Below, piece after piece: positions 1 through 7,261 of a stretch of 19,918 nucleotides of DNA (position 1 is its first letter; each line of letters starts with the position of its first letter). The stretch lies in the NCBI GenBank assembly GCA_014874425.1, contig JACWAG010000417.1, positions 1 through 19,918 on the forward strand, given 5' to 3'. This DNA comes from Syntrophaceae bacterium. Its GTDB lineage: Bacteria > Desulfobacterota > Desulfomonilia > Desulfomonilales > Desulfomonilaceae. The position numbers and the translations under genes were made by a program. A model generated the notes under the pieces. That model made no database searches, had not been told where the DNA came from, and saw only the letters and a program-made list of their open reading frames with translations.

Positions 1-42
1 ATTAGAATCAATATATTTGATAATGCTTTATAGTTTATGCCG

Positions 43-72
43 TTGACAATTGGATAGACCGATGGTCATAAT
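43..72 (+). promoter_or_regulatory. Sigma-70-type promoter of the 269-aa gene
   Basis: A perfect -35 hexamer TTGACA (43-48) is followed by an 18-bp spacer and CATAAT (67-72), a five-of-six match to the -10 consensus. Transcription would start near 79, giving a leader of about 23 nt that holds the GAGGA ribosome binding site at 92-96. The position just before the gene supports a real promoter. It has not been tested. Confidence 0.6.
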
Positions 73-102
73 TTTGGTATGCGTTCTTTCTGAGGATTAC
101 AC

Positions 103-912
103 ATGGAGATATATGATTCGGAGGACATTCGTCTTTTTCCTGGGCAGGCAGTGAAGGCCCTGTCACGCGCTGTGAATGGGGATTCTCAACAGATAGGTTT
201 CTTTCTGCGGCCAATTGACGATCGGGTAGACATACCGGACCTTGTGGATGTTCAACAGCGAGGGGGTCTTGTACAGTTCAAAAATATCCTCCTGGTACTC
301 ACCATACTGAAAATAAACAATAACGACCGTGAGATATTTGATGTGTGGTGGAACTATCACGCTCCAAACGGTCCTTCATTGTTTGACAGAATGTCCAAGC
401 AGGATAGTATAATATTTCATTTGTGTGATGATCAAGGCACGCGATCATTTTTTGAGACGCCTAATGAATTCAAGAAATTTTTCGAATACCTTGCTAAGGT
501 ACTCGATAGAACAACACCATGGACTGAAGTCGAGTTCGACCGAGCGGTCACAGGTTTTTGCGCCGAAAATTATCCTAAATTGTCGCTTTGGAATATGGTT
601 CAATCCGACACATTGAAGACGGCAGGAGAGAAAAGGCAAGATTTTACCGTGAACGAGTATCCTGGGTACATTCCACCCGACCTACGGGATTTCTACGTTT
701 ACGAGAGAGATAAAGGCCATTGTATAAGAATAATCCCATCCAATCTGGAGGCTGAGGCTGAATTTTCCGATATTGACCAGGTTTTGGAAACAGCGCCTGT
801 CAAAACTGTTTTAAGATGCGGATTCAGATGGTTGAAAGGGTATCCCGTAGCCCCTATACCTTTCATACCAGGACATGGTCTTGCTATCCCTCCTGATGAT
901 TGTGAATTTTAG
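103..912 (+). CDS. Hypothetical protein, 269 aa, function unknown
   Basis: I do not recognise this protein. It begins with ATG, seven bases after a clear GAGGA ribosome binding site, and has a good promoter just upstream, so it is very likely a real gene. No signal peptide or convincing membrane segment is visible; the one hydrophobic stretch (about residues 62-70, FKNILLVLTILKIN) is short. The protein is rich in aromatic and acidic residues, and the C-terminal part (about 185-269) is Pro/Gly-rich, ending in a run with PVAPIPFIPGHG and acidic DDCEF. This looks like a compact soluble protein. The next gene downstream has its own promoter, so it appears to be a single-gene unit. It could be a lineage-specific protein; no function is assigned. 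Confidence 0.8.
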   Translation: MEIYDSEDIRLFPGQAVKALSRAVNGDSQQIGFFLRPIDDRVDIPDLVDVQQRGGLVQFKNILLVLTILKINNNDREIFDVWWNYHAPNGPSLFDRMSKQDSIIFHLCDDQGTRSFFETPNEFKKFFEYLAKVLDRTTPWTEVEFDRAVTGFCAENYPKLSLWNMVQSDTLKTAGEKRQDFTVNEYPGYIPPDLRDFYVYERDKGHCIRIIPSNLEAEAEFSDIDQVLETAPVKTVLRCGFRWLKGYPVAPIPFIPGHGLAIPPDDCEF

Positions 913-991
913 TAACTCATATTACAAATGTCCCAACGTTGCAAAATTTTTTTGCCTGTCAGGGGTGTTGAAAAACATTATTACTGTTTAC

Positions 992-1020
992 TTGACACTT
1001 CTTTCTCTCGTTGTTATCTG
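992..1020 (+). promoter_or_regulatory. Promoter of the corC-lnt operon
   Basis: TTGACA (992-997), a 17-bp spacer and TATCTG (1015-1020) preceded by TGT, which fits an extended -10 (TGn). The -10 matches consensus at only three positions, but the perfect -35 and TG element compensate. The start would be near 1027, leaving a leader of about 80 nt before the TTG start at 1109. Confidence 0.45.
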
Positions 1021-1029
1021 TTGAAACGG

Positions 1030-1074
1030 TTTCGAATTTTGCTGTCGAAAAGCCTAATGGGCCAAACTTTCGAC
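1030..1074 (+). promoter_or_regulatory. Leader with two alternative short stems
   Basis: The segment GTCGAAA (1044-1050) can pair upstream with TTTCGA (1030-1035, 6 bp) or downstream with TTTCGAC (1068-1074, 7 bp). The two pairings exclude each other. They lie in the predicted leader of the CorC-like gene. No U-run follows either stem, so this is not a classic attenuator. The stems are short and could be chance. Confidence 0.2.
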
Positions 1075-1108
1075 TATTTATCACATCTGAAAGAGGGTGC
1101 TTGATTAA

Positions 1109-1975
1109 TTGGACGACTCTCCGGTCCAAATGTCTGTTGTAGTTCGCTGGCTGAAGAACAAAATGGGGTTAGAACGAGTCCCTAAAGAAATTCAGCAAGT
1201 AATCGACGAAAGTGAAGAACAAGGTCTGATTGACGAAGATCAGGGGGAGATGATCGAGGGGATCTTTGATCTTAAGCAAACCGTAGCCAGAGAAATTATG
1301 ATCCCTCGAACTTATATTGTCGCTGTGCCACTAGACGCAAGTCTGGAGTCTATTCTCTCGACCGTCATTGAATCCGGCCATTCCCGAATTCCGGTATTTA
1401 AAGATAATGTCGACCAAATCGTCGGCATAATGAATACCAAAGACTTAATACCATTTTGGCTTAACAAGACAGATGAGTTCCACCTCTCCAAAATTATACG
1501 AGAGCCTTTTTTCGTCCCAGAAACAAAAAAGATAAATGACCTGCTTAATGAATTGAGAGGTAAGAAATCTCATCTTGCGGTGATCGTTGATGAATATGGT
1601 GGGACATCTGGGTTGGTGACTATAGAGGATATCGTTGAGGAGATCATCGGAGAAATCAGAGATGAACACGATGCGGAAGAAGATGTTTTCCTACCCCAAG
1701 ATGATGGATCGTGTCTTGTTTACGCGTGGGCGAATCTCGATGATTTCGAAGAATTGTTTGATGTGAAAATCCCTCGAGAGGGATATGACACCGTGGGCGG
1801 CTTCATAATTCACCTCTTGGGAAAAGTCCCGAAAAAGGGTGAGGAAATCATCTTCGAAGGCTTGCGCATGAAGATACACGGCAGTGATCCCAAAAGGATA
1901 ACCCGAATTCTGGTCACTCCTGAAAAGTCAGCCCAAACAGATGACGGTTCAGGCTCTGTTGAATCCCTGGCATGA
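1109..1975 (+). CDS. corC: CorC/HlyC-family CBS-domain protein (YbeX-like)
   Basis: A cytosolic protein of the CorC/YbeX family, which is linked to Mg/Co handling and, in enterobacteria, sits next to lnt. Two CBS domains span about residues 62-188; the second contains VIVDEYGGTSGLVTIEDIVE from V158. A CorC_HlyC transporter-associated domain follows (about 198-278). No membrane helices are present, so this is the short soluble form (288 aa, typical) and not the DUF21 membrane form. The start is TTG at 1109, 11 bases after AAGAGGG (1091-1097). The in-frame ATG at 1130 has no ribosome binding site and is less likely. The stop codon overlaps the lnt start (ATGA), so the two genes are translationally coupled. 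The exact biochemical role of this family is unsettled. Confidence 0.9.
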   Translation: MDDSPVQMSVVVRWLKNKMGLERVPKEIQQVIDESEEQGLIDEDQGEMIEGIFDLKQTVAREIMIPRTYIVAVPLDASLESILSTVIESGHSRIPVFKDNVDQIVGIMNTKDLIPFWLNKTDEFHLSKIIREPFFVPETKKINDLLNELRGKKSHLAVIVDEYGGTSGLVTIEDIVEEIIGEIRDEHDAEEDVFLPQDDGSCLVYAWANLDDFEELFDVKIPREGYDTVGGFIIHLLGKVPKKGEEIIFEGLRMKIHGSDPKRITRILVTPEKSAQTDDGSGSVESLA

Positions 1976-3513
1976 TAGGGTCCTTAATACTATCCATCAC
2001 TAGCGGTTTAGTGTTGTCGCTCGCTTTCCCACCATGGAACGCTGATCTTGCGGCCTGGATTGCGATTACCCCATTGCTCACAGCCATGCAGAGAGAAAAG
2101 GCGCTGCATAGAGCCGCTATTTGCGGCTTTTTTTTTGGATTTGCATTTTTCCTGATAGACTTGAGATGGATTGTCGAAACCATGGTATCCCATGGAAAGT
2201 TTTCTACTATTACCGCCATCTTAGTTTTCATCTCCATGGTTTCTACCCTGGCCATCATACCGGGCGTTTTCTCGCTTCTCAGTGTTTTCTTCGTTAATCG
2301 AAGCTTTGACATCTTCTTTGTCGCCCCAATCACATGGACTGCGCTTGAATACTTCAGAACTTACGTTTTTACCGGCTTCCCCTGGGATTGCCTTGGCTAT
2401 TCGCAGGCCAACCGATTAACACTTATCCAGGTTTGCGATCTAACCGGGGTCTACGGGCTTTCATTTTTAATTCTCATCGGCAATGTCTCTGTTTTATTAT
2501 TCATAAAGATGTTGATTAACAGGAGTCGACGATATGTTTTTCATGTATGCGTCTGCTTATCTAGTTTAATTGTTGTACTAGCTTATGGATTCCACAGGCT
2601 GGATCACTTTCCGAGAGAGATTGAAGGTGTTGAGACGGTGGGGGTCGGCATTTTACAAGGGGATGTTCCGCAGGATGTAAAGTGGGACCCAGCTTCCAGG
2701 TCCCGAACCTTCATCAGATATGAACGATTGGCTAAGGATGCTCTCAAACAAGGAGCAACCTTTATGATCTGGCCGGAAACGAGTGTCCCGGTTGTCATAG
2801 GGGGATCAGACATAACGTGGAAATACGCGACCAATATCTCTAAGAAGCTACAGGTCGCCATGTTGATAGGCGCTCCATTTGAATCGCGCAAGAAGGGACA
2901 AGTCAATTACTTTAACAGCGCATTTCTAGTAGAAGACGGAGAACTGACACAACGATACGACAAAATCCATCTCGTCCCATTTGGTGAGTATATGCCTCTG
3001 TCCTGGATTCTACCTTTGGGGCCAGGCCTCGCTGCCCGAGAGGAAGATTACTCCGCTGGATCTCAAGTGATCCTGATGCGACCAAATGGATTCCCGCCAT
3101 TTAGCGTGTTAATTTGTTATGAGGCCATTTTCCCTGACTTAGCCCGTACCGCCGTTAATTCCGGAGCCAAAGTTCTGGTCAACATAACCAATGATGGTTG
3201 GTTTGGAAACAGCGCCGCTCCTTATCAGCATTTAGCAATGGCTGGATTCAGGGCTGTTGAGAACAGGGTGTGGCTTTTCAGGGCCGCCAATACTGGAATT
3301 AGCGCTGTGTATGACCCTGCGGGAAGACAGGTGGCGTCTTTGCCTCTCATGGAACAGGGCGCTCTTGTCTACAAGGTCCCCAGGCATCCGGACGCAGGTT
3401 CATTTTACACCCACCACGGGGATATTTTTGCCTGGATTATAATTGGTTTCTTGGCCACGATGATTTTGACCAATCTTCCAATTCTCCGAGTATCATTTAA
3501 GAGGCGCGTATGA
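1972..3513 (+). CDS. lnt: Apolipoprotein N-acyltransferase Lnt
   Basis: Integral inner-membrane enzyme that adds the third acyl chain, from phospholipid, to the N-terminal cysteine of lipoproteins before Lol export. The 513 aa length is typical. The N-terminal part (about 1-215) consists of hydrophobic helices, the nitrilase-like domain spans about 225-480, and a final helix lies near 485-505. The family's catalytic triad is visible: E269 in IWPETSVP, K331 in YDKIHLVPFGEYMP and C382 in VLICYEAIF. The start overlaps the corC stop by ATGA, and its own stop overlaps the next gene in the same way, so it is the middle of a tightly coupled operon. A terminator-shaped hairpin with nine T lies within codons 47-55 (listed separately). 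The presence of Lnt supports a diderm cell. Confidence 0.97.
   Translation: MIGSLILSITSGLVLSLAFPPWNADLAAWIAITPLLTAMQREKALHRAAICGFFFGFAFFLIDLRWIVETMVSHGKFSTITAILVFISMVSTLAIIPGVFSLLSVFFVNRSFDIFFVAPITWTALEYFRTYVFTGFPWDCLGYSQANRLTLIQVCDLTGVYGLSFLILIGNVSVLLFIKMLINRSRRYVFHVCVCLSSLIVVLAYGFHRLDHFPREIEGVETVGVGILQGDVPQDVKWDPASRSRTFIRYERLAKDALKQGATFMIWPETSVPVVIGGSDITWKYATNISKKLQVAMLIGAPFESRKKGQVNYFNSAFLVEDGELTQRYDKIHLVPFGEYMPLSWILPLGPGLAAREEDYSAGSQVILMRPNGFPPFSVLICYEAIFPDLARTAVNSGAKVLVNITNDGWFGNSAAPYQHLAMAGFRAVENRVWLFRAANTGISAVYDPAGRQVASLPLMEQGALVYKVPRHPDAGSFYTHHGDIFAWIIIGFLATMILTNLPILRVSFKRRV
2110..2136 (+). terminator. Terminator-shaped hairpin with T9 run inside lnt
   Basis: AGCCGC (2112-2117), loop TATTT, GCGGCT (2123-2128), then an unbroken T run (2128-2136). 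This has the form of an intrinsic terminator, about 140 bases into lnt and in the sense orientation. It encodes the run AAICGFFFGF in a membrane helix, using three TTT codons in a row. It could stop transcription when the region is untranslated, or it could be a chance product of Phe-rich coding. Activity is unproven. Confidence 0.5.
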
Positions 3514-4613
3514 CTCCGGACACAATAAAAACTCTGGTTAGACTTGGGGCCGGGCTCCTTTTCATAGTCTTCATGATCTGGATGATGTCGGCGCTTGAAT
3601 CAGTGACCACGATACTACTAGTCGCCTTTTTTATTGCCTACATCCTGAATCCTGTGGCTACAGGTCTTGAATCTAGAGGTTTAGGTCGATCAATTGCCTC
3701 TTTTATAGCTCTGTGTGTTGTTTTCGCAATCTGTGCGGGGCTGGTATTGTTGGTAGCGCCTGCGATTTTTTCAGAATTGGCGGCGTTCTCCAAACGCGCC
3801 CCTCGTTACTTTTCAAAACTCCAGGAATTCGTGGGTAATATTTTTCAATCTCTGCCTCTAGACTTGACGCAGGACTGGAATGAGTTGATTCAATTGGCGT
3901 TCGATAGGATCAAAGAATCATTACCTAAAATAACTTACGCTGCGGGAACGATTATCTCGTCGATTTTCGCCTCAACTGTCAGTATCCTGTCTACAATCTT
4001 CAAAATTGTTCTTGTACCGATCATAGCCTATTATCTCCTGGTGTCCTTCAACAAAATAATTAACGGGGCAGTAGACTTGATTCCAGCCTACACCAGGGGC
4101 CCGATTGTGAACAAGTTTCGACAAATTGATATTGTCATAGCCGCGTTCGTCAGGGGACAATTGATAATTGCTTTAATTCTGGCGATTCTTTATAGTTTTG
4201 GCTTCATTATTATTGGAATTGATCTTCCAGTTGTCCTAGGGATTTTTTCCGGCCTACTTTTTGTCGTTCCGTACCTCGGAACGTTGGTCGCAATTGTTGG
4301 CGGGTCCTTAATGGCTTTTGTTAAATTCGGAGATGTCTGGCATATTGGGTACGTCCTCTTATGGATCGGCGTTGTCCAATCATTTGAATCATACTTTCTA
4401 ACCCCACGAATTGTGGGCCAAGCCGTTGGGCTTAATCCTGTCGTTTATATCCTCGTCTTGATCGTTGGAGCGAACCTCTTTGGGTTTGTCGGAATGCTTG
4501 TCGCCATTCCTGTGGCCGCAGTGGCAAGGGTCTTGTTGGTTTCCGCTATCGAGGCTTATCGTAAATCATACCTGTATACAGACACGGAAACAAAATCTGA
4601 AATCTCGGACTAG
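3510..4613 (+). CDS. AI-2E family (PerM/YdiK-type) membrane protein
   Basis: A 367-aa multi-pass inner-membrane protein of the AI-2E exporter superfamily (UPF0118/PerM). Some members export autoinducer-2 or act as Na+/H+ antiporters; the substrate here is unknown. About seven to eight hydrophobic segments are visible, with a long amphipathic region between them (about 85-145), as in the family. The C-terminal half carries family-typical runs: RGQLIIALILAILYSFG, PYLGT, and LTPRIVGQAVGLNPVV followed by VGANLFGFVGMLVAIPVAAV. The ATG start overlaps the lnt stop (ATGA) and has AAGAGG (3499-3504) five bases upstream. The last 15 residues are charged and cytosolic. Family assignment is firm; function is not. 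Confidence 0.9.
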   Translation: MTPDTIKTLVRLGAGLLFIVFMIWMMSALESVTTILLVAFFIAYILNPVATGLESRGLGRSIASFIALCVVFAICAGLVLLVAPAIFSELAAFSKRAPRYFSKLQEFVGNIFQSLPLDLTQDWNELIQLAFDRIKESLPKITYAAGTIISSIFASTVSILSTIFKIVLVPIIAYYLLVSFNKIINGAVDLIPAYTRGPIVNKFRQIDIVIAAFVRGQLIIALILAILYSFGFIIIGIDLPVVLGIFSGLLFVVPYLGTLVAIVGGSLMAFVKFGDVWHIGYVLLWIGVVQSFESYFLTPRIVGQAVGLNPVVYILVLIVGANLFGFVGMLVAIPVAAVARVLLVSAIEAYRKSYLYTDTETKSEISD

Positions 4614-4633
4614 TCCTTAAAAGGCGTTGTACC

Positions 4634-5506
4634 TTGGATGTTGAATCATTAGAAAAATCTCATTGCGAGGCGGCCCTCTATGTGGTGGCGACACCGATTG
4701 GAAATCTCGATGATATTACCGTCAGAGCAATTGAGACTTTGCGGAGGGTGGATGTCATCGCCTGTGAAGATACCAGAACTAGTCGTGTATTGTTGAACAG
4801 CCGCAACATTTCGACCCCCTTGATCAGTCTTCATCGTTTCAACGAGAACAGAAAGACACAAACAATCCTTGAACGTCTGCAGAATGGACAGAGGGTCGCG
4901 TTGATTTCAGACGCGGGCACACCGAACATATCCGATCCGGGTTATCGACTTGTTCGCTCGGTTATGGAAGCAGGCTTTCGTGTTGTTCCCATTCCAGGGC
5001 CATCGTCAATTATCACTGCGCTATCAGTCGCCGGGATTGATGGTTCCTCCTTCGTATTCATGGGATTCAGTCCGAAGAAAAAATTAGCTCTCAGGTCGTT
5101 CTTTCAGAAAATTGACGCAGCAGAACGGACGGCTGTGTTCCTAGAGCCAGCTCGACGCATTATGAAGGTTATGGATGTGGCCCGTCAATTGCTCCCAGGC
5201 AGAAGACTGGTTTTGTGTCGGGAGCTGACCAAGAAGTTCGAAGAGATAATTTCAGGTGAAGTAGAATCAGTATATGAACAGCTTGCGAAAAGAGACAACA
5301 TTAAAGGCGAATTTGTGGTCTTGATTGAGCATTCGAAGAAGGTTCCAGCGATTGATATCGAACAGTTGGTCCTAAATTTAATGCAAGAGGGCTATTCAGG
5401 AAAGAGCCTGGCGAGCGAGGCCCAAAGGAGATATCAGGTCTCTAAAACCGCATCATACGCCAAATTTCTCACAATTATAAAGTCAAAATCTGAAAGTGAT
5501 TCCTAA
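4634..5506 (+). CDS. rsmI: 16S rRNA (cytidine-1402-2'-O)-methyltransferase RsmI
   Basis: SAM-dependent enzyme that methylates the 2'-OH of C1402 in the decoding centre of 16S rRNA. Its 290 aa length is typical. It shows the tetrapyrrole-methylase fold motifs: LYVVATPIGNLDDITVRAIE at the N-terminus, IACEDTRTS, LISLHRFNE, VALISDAGTPNISDPGYRLV, then VPIPGPSSIITALSVAGI. The usual FYESPHR motif reads VFLEPARRI, a mild change. Start is TTG at 4634, nine bases after AAGG (4621-4624); no in-frame ATG lies near, and the nearby ATG at 4638 is out of frame. It follows the AI-2E gene by 20 bases and is probably the last gene of the corC operon. Confidence 0.95.
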   Translation: MDVESLEKSHCEAALYVVATPIGNLDDITVRAIETLRRVDVIACEDTRTSRVLLNSRNISTPLISLHRFNENRKTQTILERLQNGQRVALISDAGTPNISDPGYRLVRSVMEAGFRVVPIPGPSSIITALSVAGIDGSSFVFMGFSPKKKLALRSFFQKIDAAERTAVFLEPARRIMKVMDVARQLLPGRRLVLCRELTKKFEEIISGEVESVYEQLAKRDNIKGEFVVLIEHSKKVPAIDIEQLVLNLMQEGYSGKSLASEAQRRYQVSKTASYAKFLTIIKSKSESDS

Positions 5507-5621
5507 TCGTAATATCCGGGGTTTTGCGCTGTTACGGCTCGTAGGTGTTTAATTTTCCTCTTGACTCGATGGCCATTCTGTTGCGAAACTAATTGGTTAG
5601 GATTTGAATTTGGAGATAAGA

Positions 5622-7250
5622 ATGGAAAAACCGTCCAATAAATCAATGAATCTCACTCTCTCTTCTGCCTTGACGGATTCCACAGAGAACAGTTCCTCCG
5701 ACTGGCCCGTTCATGACAACCTTGCCAGCCTCCAGCGGATGCGGGATGAAGCAAGGGGAGGAGGTGGCCCGAAACGTGTTGAACAACAACACGCTCGAGG
5801 CAAACTGACCGCCCGAGAAAGGGTTGATCTGCTGCTGGACGAAGGTTCATTTGAAGAATTCGATATTCTAAAATCAGGGAGAGGCGGTCATCTAGGCGGA
5901 GAAAAGGGGCACCTAAGTGATGGTGTAATTACCGGTCACGGTACAATTGATGGCAGAGAGGTCTTCATCTTCAGTCAGGACTTTACCGTAATCGGCGGTT
6001 CCCTCGGAGAAGCTCACTCTGAGAAAATCGGTAAAGTAATGGACCATGCTGTTCGAGTCGGGGCGCCTTTTATTGGTCTTAACGACTCCGGTGGGGCCCG
6101 TATTCAGGAAGGTGTGGACTCCTTAGCCGCGTACGGACAAATCTTCAATCGAAACGTCATGGCCAGCGGTGTAATTCCTCAGATATCATGCATTATGGGG
6201 CCTTGCGCAGGTGGCGCTGTATATAGTCCGGCTATGACCGATTTCACGTTCATGGTTGAACATTCATCTTACATGTTTGTTACTGGACCAAATGTCGTAA
6301 AAACCGTTATACATCAGGATATTTCACTTGAAGACCTTGGAGGGGCCGGGGTACATTCTTCGAAAAGCGGAGTGGCGCATTTTGTCCTGCCAAATGATAT
6401 ATTTTGCATCAGAGAAGTTCGACGTCTCATAAACTACCTGCCCTCAAACAACATGCAGAAGCCTCCATTTCTAGACCTTCGAGACCCTATTGACCGGAAA
6501 GATCCGACACTAGATTATCTGGTCCCGGCAAGCCCTAACCAACCATATGACATGAAGGTACTTATTAATAGCGTTCTGGATGGAGCCGAGTTTTTCGAAG
6601 TTCAGTCGCGTTTTGCAAAAAACCTTATTGTTGGGTTCGGCCGTCTTGGAGGGCAAACGATTGGCCTTATAGCAAATCAACCGGCGGTTCTCGCCGGAGT
6701 GCTTGACAGTAACGCTTCAGCCAAAGGCGCTCGCTTCGTCCGGTTCTGCGACGCTTTCAATATTCCACTTATTTGTTTTGTGGATGTTCCCGGTTTTATG
6801 CCCGGCCCGGAACAGGAACACGGTGGGATCATCCGACATGGAGCGAAACTCCTTTACGCTTTCATAGAGGCTACTGTTCCGAGGATAACCGTGGTTATGC
6901 GTAAAGCGTATGGTGGGGCCTACATCGTCATGAACTCTAAACACATCGGCGCGGATATAAACTATGCGTGGCCAACTGCGGAGATTGCGGTACTGGGTCC
7001 CAGAGGAGCTGCGGAGGTCATCTACCGCAAGGAAATTCAGGAATCAGCGGATCCCGCCGCTGCTCTTCTCGAGAAGGAAGGATTTTACAGAAAAACTTTT
7101 GCAAATCCCTTCCTTGCCGCTAAGCGCGGCTATATTGATGACGTCATTTTTCCCAGAGACACAAGAGGTCGTCTCATTCGTAGTCTACAGTTTCTTGAGG
7201 GTAAACAGGGCAAAAGCCCCAAACGTAAACACGGAAATATTCCACTTTAA
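5622..7250 (+). CDS. pccB: Acyl-CoA (propionyl-CoA type) carboxylase, carboxyltransferase subunit
   Basis: Carboxyltransferase (beta) subunit that moves carboxyl from biotin to an acyl-CoA, giving methylmalonyl-CoA if propionyl-CoA is the substrate. ATG 5622 is preferred (542 aa): GGAG at 5612-5615 lies six bases before it, while the longer TTG start at 5604 lacks a usable site. The N-terminal half has the acyl-CoA site (GGSLGEAHSEKIGKVMDHA, LNDSGGARIQEGV, GPCAGGAVYSPA). The C-terminal half has the biotin site (GFMPGPEQEHGGIIRHGAK, RKAYGGAYIVMNSKHIGAD, AWPTAEIAVLGPRGA). Residue I435 (GGAYIVM) sits where Streptomyces PccB has Asp422 and the broader-range AccB has Ile420, so the substrate range is open. 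Decarboxylase beta partners (MmdA, GcdA) share this fold, but the adjacent biotin carboxylase gene argues for an ATP-driven carboxylase. Confidence 0.93.
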   Translation: MEKPSNKSMNLTLSSALTDSTENSSSDWPVHDNLASLQRMRDEARGGGGPKRVEQQHARGKLTARERVDLLLDEGSFEEFDILKSGRGGHLGGEKGHLSDGVITGHGTIDGREVFIFSQDFTVIGGSLGEAHSEKIGKVMDHAVRVGAPFIGLNDSGGARIQEGVDSLAAYGQIFNRNVMASGVIPQISCIMGPCAGGAVYSPAMTDFTFMVEHSSYMFVTGPNVVKTVIHQDISLEDLGGAGVHSSKSGVAHFVLPNDIFCIREVRRLINYLPSNNMQKPPFLDLRDPIDRKDPTLDYLVPASPNQPYDMKVLINSVLDGAEFFEVQSRFAKNLIVGFGRLGGQTIGLIANQPAVLAGVLDSNASAKGARFVRFCDAFNIPLICFVDVPGFMPGPEQEHGGIIRHGAKLLYAFIEATVPRITVVMRKAYGGAYIVMNSKHIGADINYAWPTAEIAVLGPRGAAEVIYRKEIQESADPAAALLEKEGFYRKTFANPFLAAKRGYIDDVIFPRDTRGRLIRSLQFLEGKQGKSPKRKHGNIPL

Positions 7251-7261
7251 GGACCGGCAGA

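Noticed and set aside
941..955. GCAAAA-TTT-TTTTGC as terminator of the 269-aa gene
   Set aside because: The stem is A/T only and no T-run follows it; too weak to call.
1914..2333. 139-aa open frame on the - strand over lnt
   Set aside because: Antisense shadow of lnt, which has a full catalytic triad; low-complexity Lys/Met-rich product.
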